NCBI GenBank assembly: GCA_028874995.1
Contig: JAPPGM010000141.1
Span: 1-37,513, forward strand
DNA length: 37,513 bases
Reading direction: 5' to 3'
From: Gemmatimonadota bacterium
GTDB lineage: Bacteria > Gemmatimonadota > Gemmatimonadetes > Longimicrobiales > Gaopeijiaceae
In this document: positions 37,501-37,513 of the stretch, in pieces
Layout of the letters: the number at the start of each line of letters is the position of its first letter
Position numbering within the stretch: the stretch's first letter is position 1
Translations under genes and position numbers: made by a program
Notes under the pieces: generated by a model
The model's input: the letters and a program-made list of their open reading frames with translations, nothing else
Told to the model about the DNA's origin: nothing
Databases searched by the model: none

Positions 37501-37513
37501 TGACTGCATCGGA

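Overview
The window is high-GC bacterial chromosomal DNA with short intergenic gaps, many ATGA/GTGA/TTGA overlaps, frequent GTG and TTG starts, and good GGAGG-type ribosome binding sites. Several secreted proteins are lipoproteins or have Sec signals: beta-propellers, an LVIVD-type propeller, metal-dependent amidohydrolases and small outer-membrane-barrel-like proteins. Together with an ECF sigma unit and a SufCBD-Rieske-SufS operon, this resembles Gemmatimonadota or a similar soil or marine heterotroph. That placement is an inference from gene style; no phylogenetic marker was compared. No phage, IS element, integrase or CRISPR array was seen.

Left part (1-8400). The window opens in the end of a molybdenum-hydroxylase large subunit of 4-hydroxybenzoyl-CoA-reductase type. 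A DUF1460 amidase-like protein follows, then the FAD subunit, whose four-cysteine insert marks the HCR-type [4Fe-4S] subfamily, then a small membrane protein. Two related beta-propeller lipoproteins (3187-4404 and 7178-8392) flank a divergent pair, a FadI-like thiolase and a zinc alcohol dehydrogenase.

8457-15345, all minus strand: a fused ADP-forming acyl-CoA synthetase, an enoyl-CoA hydratase coupled to a D-aminoacylase-like lipoprotein, an LVIVD-type lipoprotein with a visible promoter, and an AMIN-like lipoprotein. With the thiolase these suggest acyl-CoA metabolism.

15425-20830: the operon sufC-sufB-sufD-Rieske-sufS. Upstream lie a sigma70-like promoter, a Fur-box-like element and a palindrome array. 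That array matches one at the start of the acyl-CoA synthetase gene.

20913-29750: a TPR protein, three paralogous small secreted barrel-like proteins, a sigma/anti-sigma/YbjQ operon, a DUF4328 membrane protein, a broken DNA methyltransferase and an amidohydrolase.

29854-37513: a chain of overlapping genes, ligA (divergent), a PolX-like protein whose polymerase site is lost but whose PHP site is intact, a CaCA exchanger and a class III aminotransferase. A pterin-carbinolamine dehydratase, a squalene/phytoene synthase family gene with an altered second aspartate motif, and an initiator tRNA-Met with its promoter complete the window.

I did not find one clear undescribed multi-gene system. The strongest leads are the degenerate PolX/PHP protein paired with a variant LigA, the three-member barrel family, and the matched palindrome arrays.
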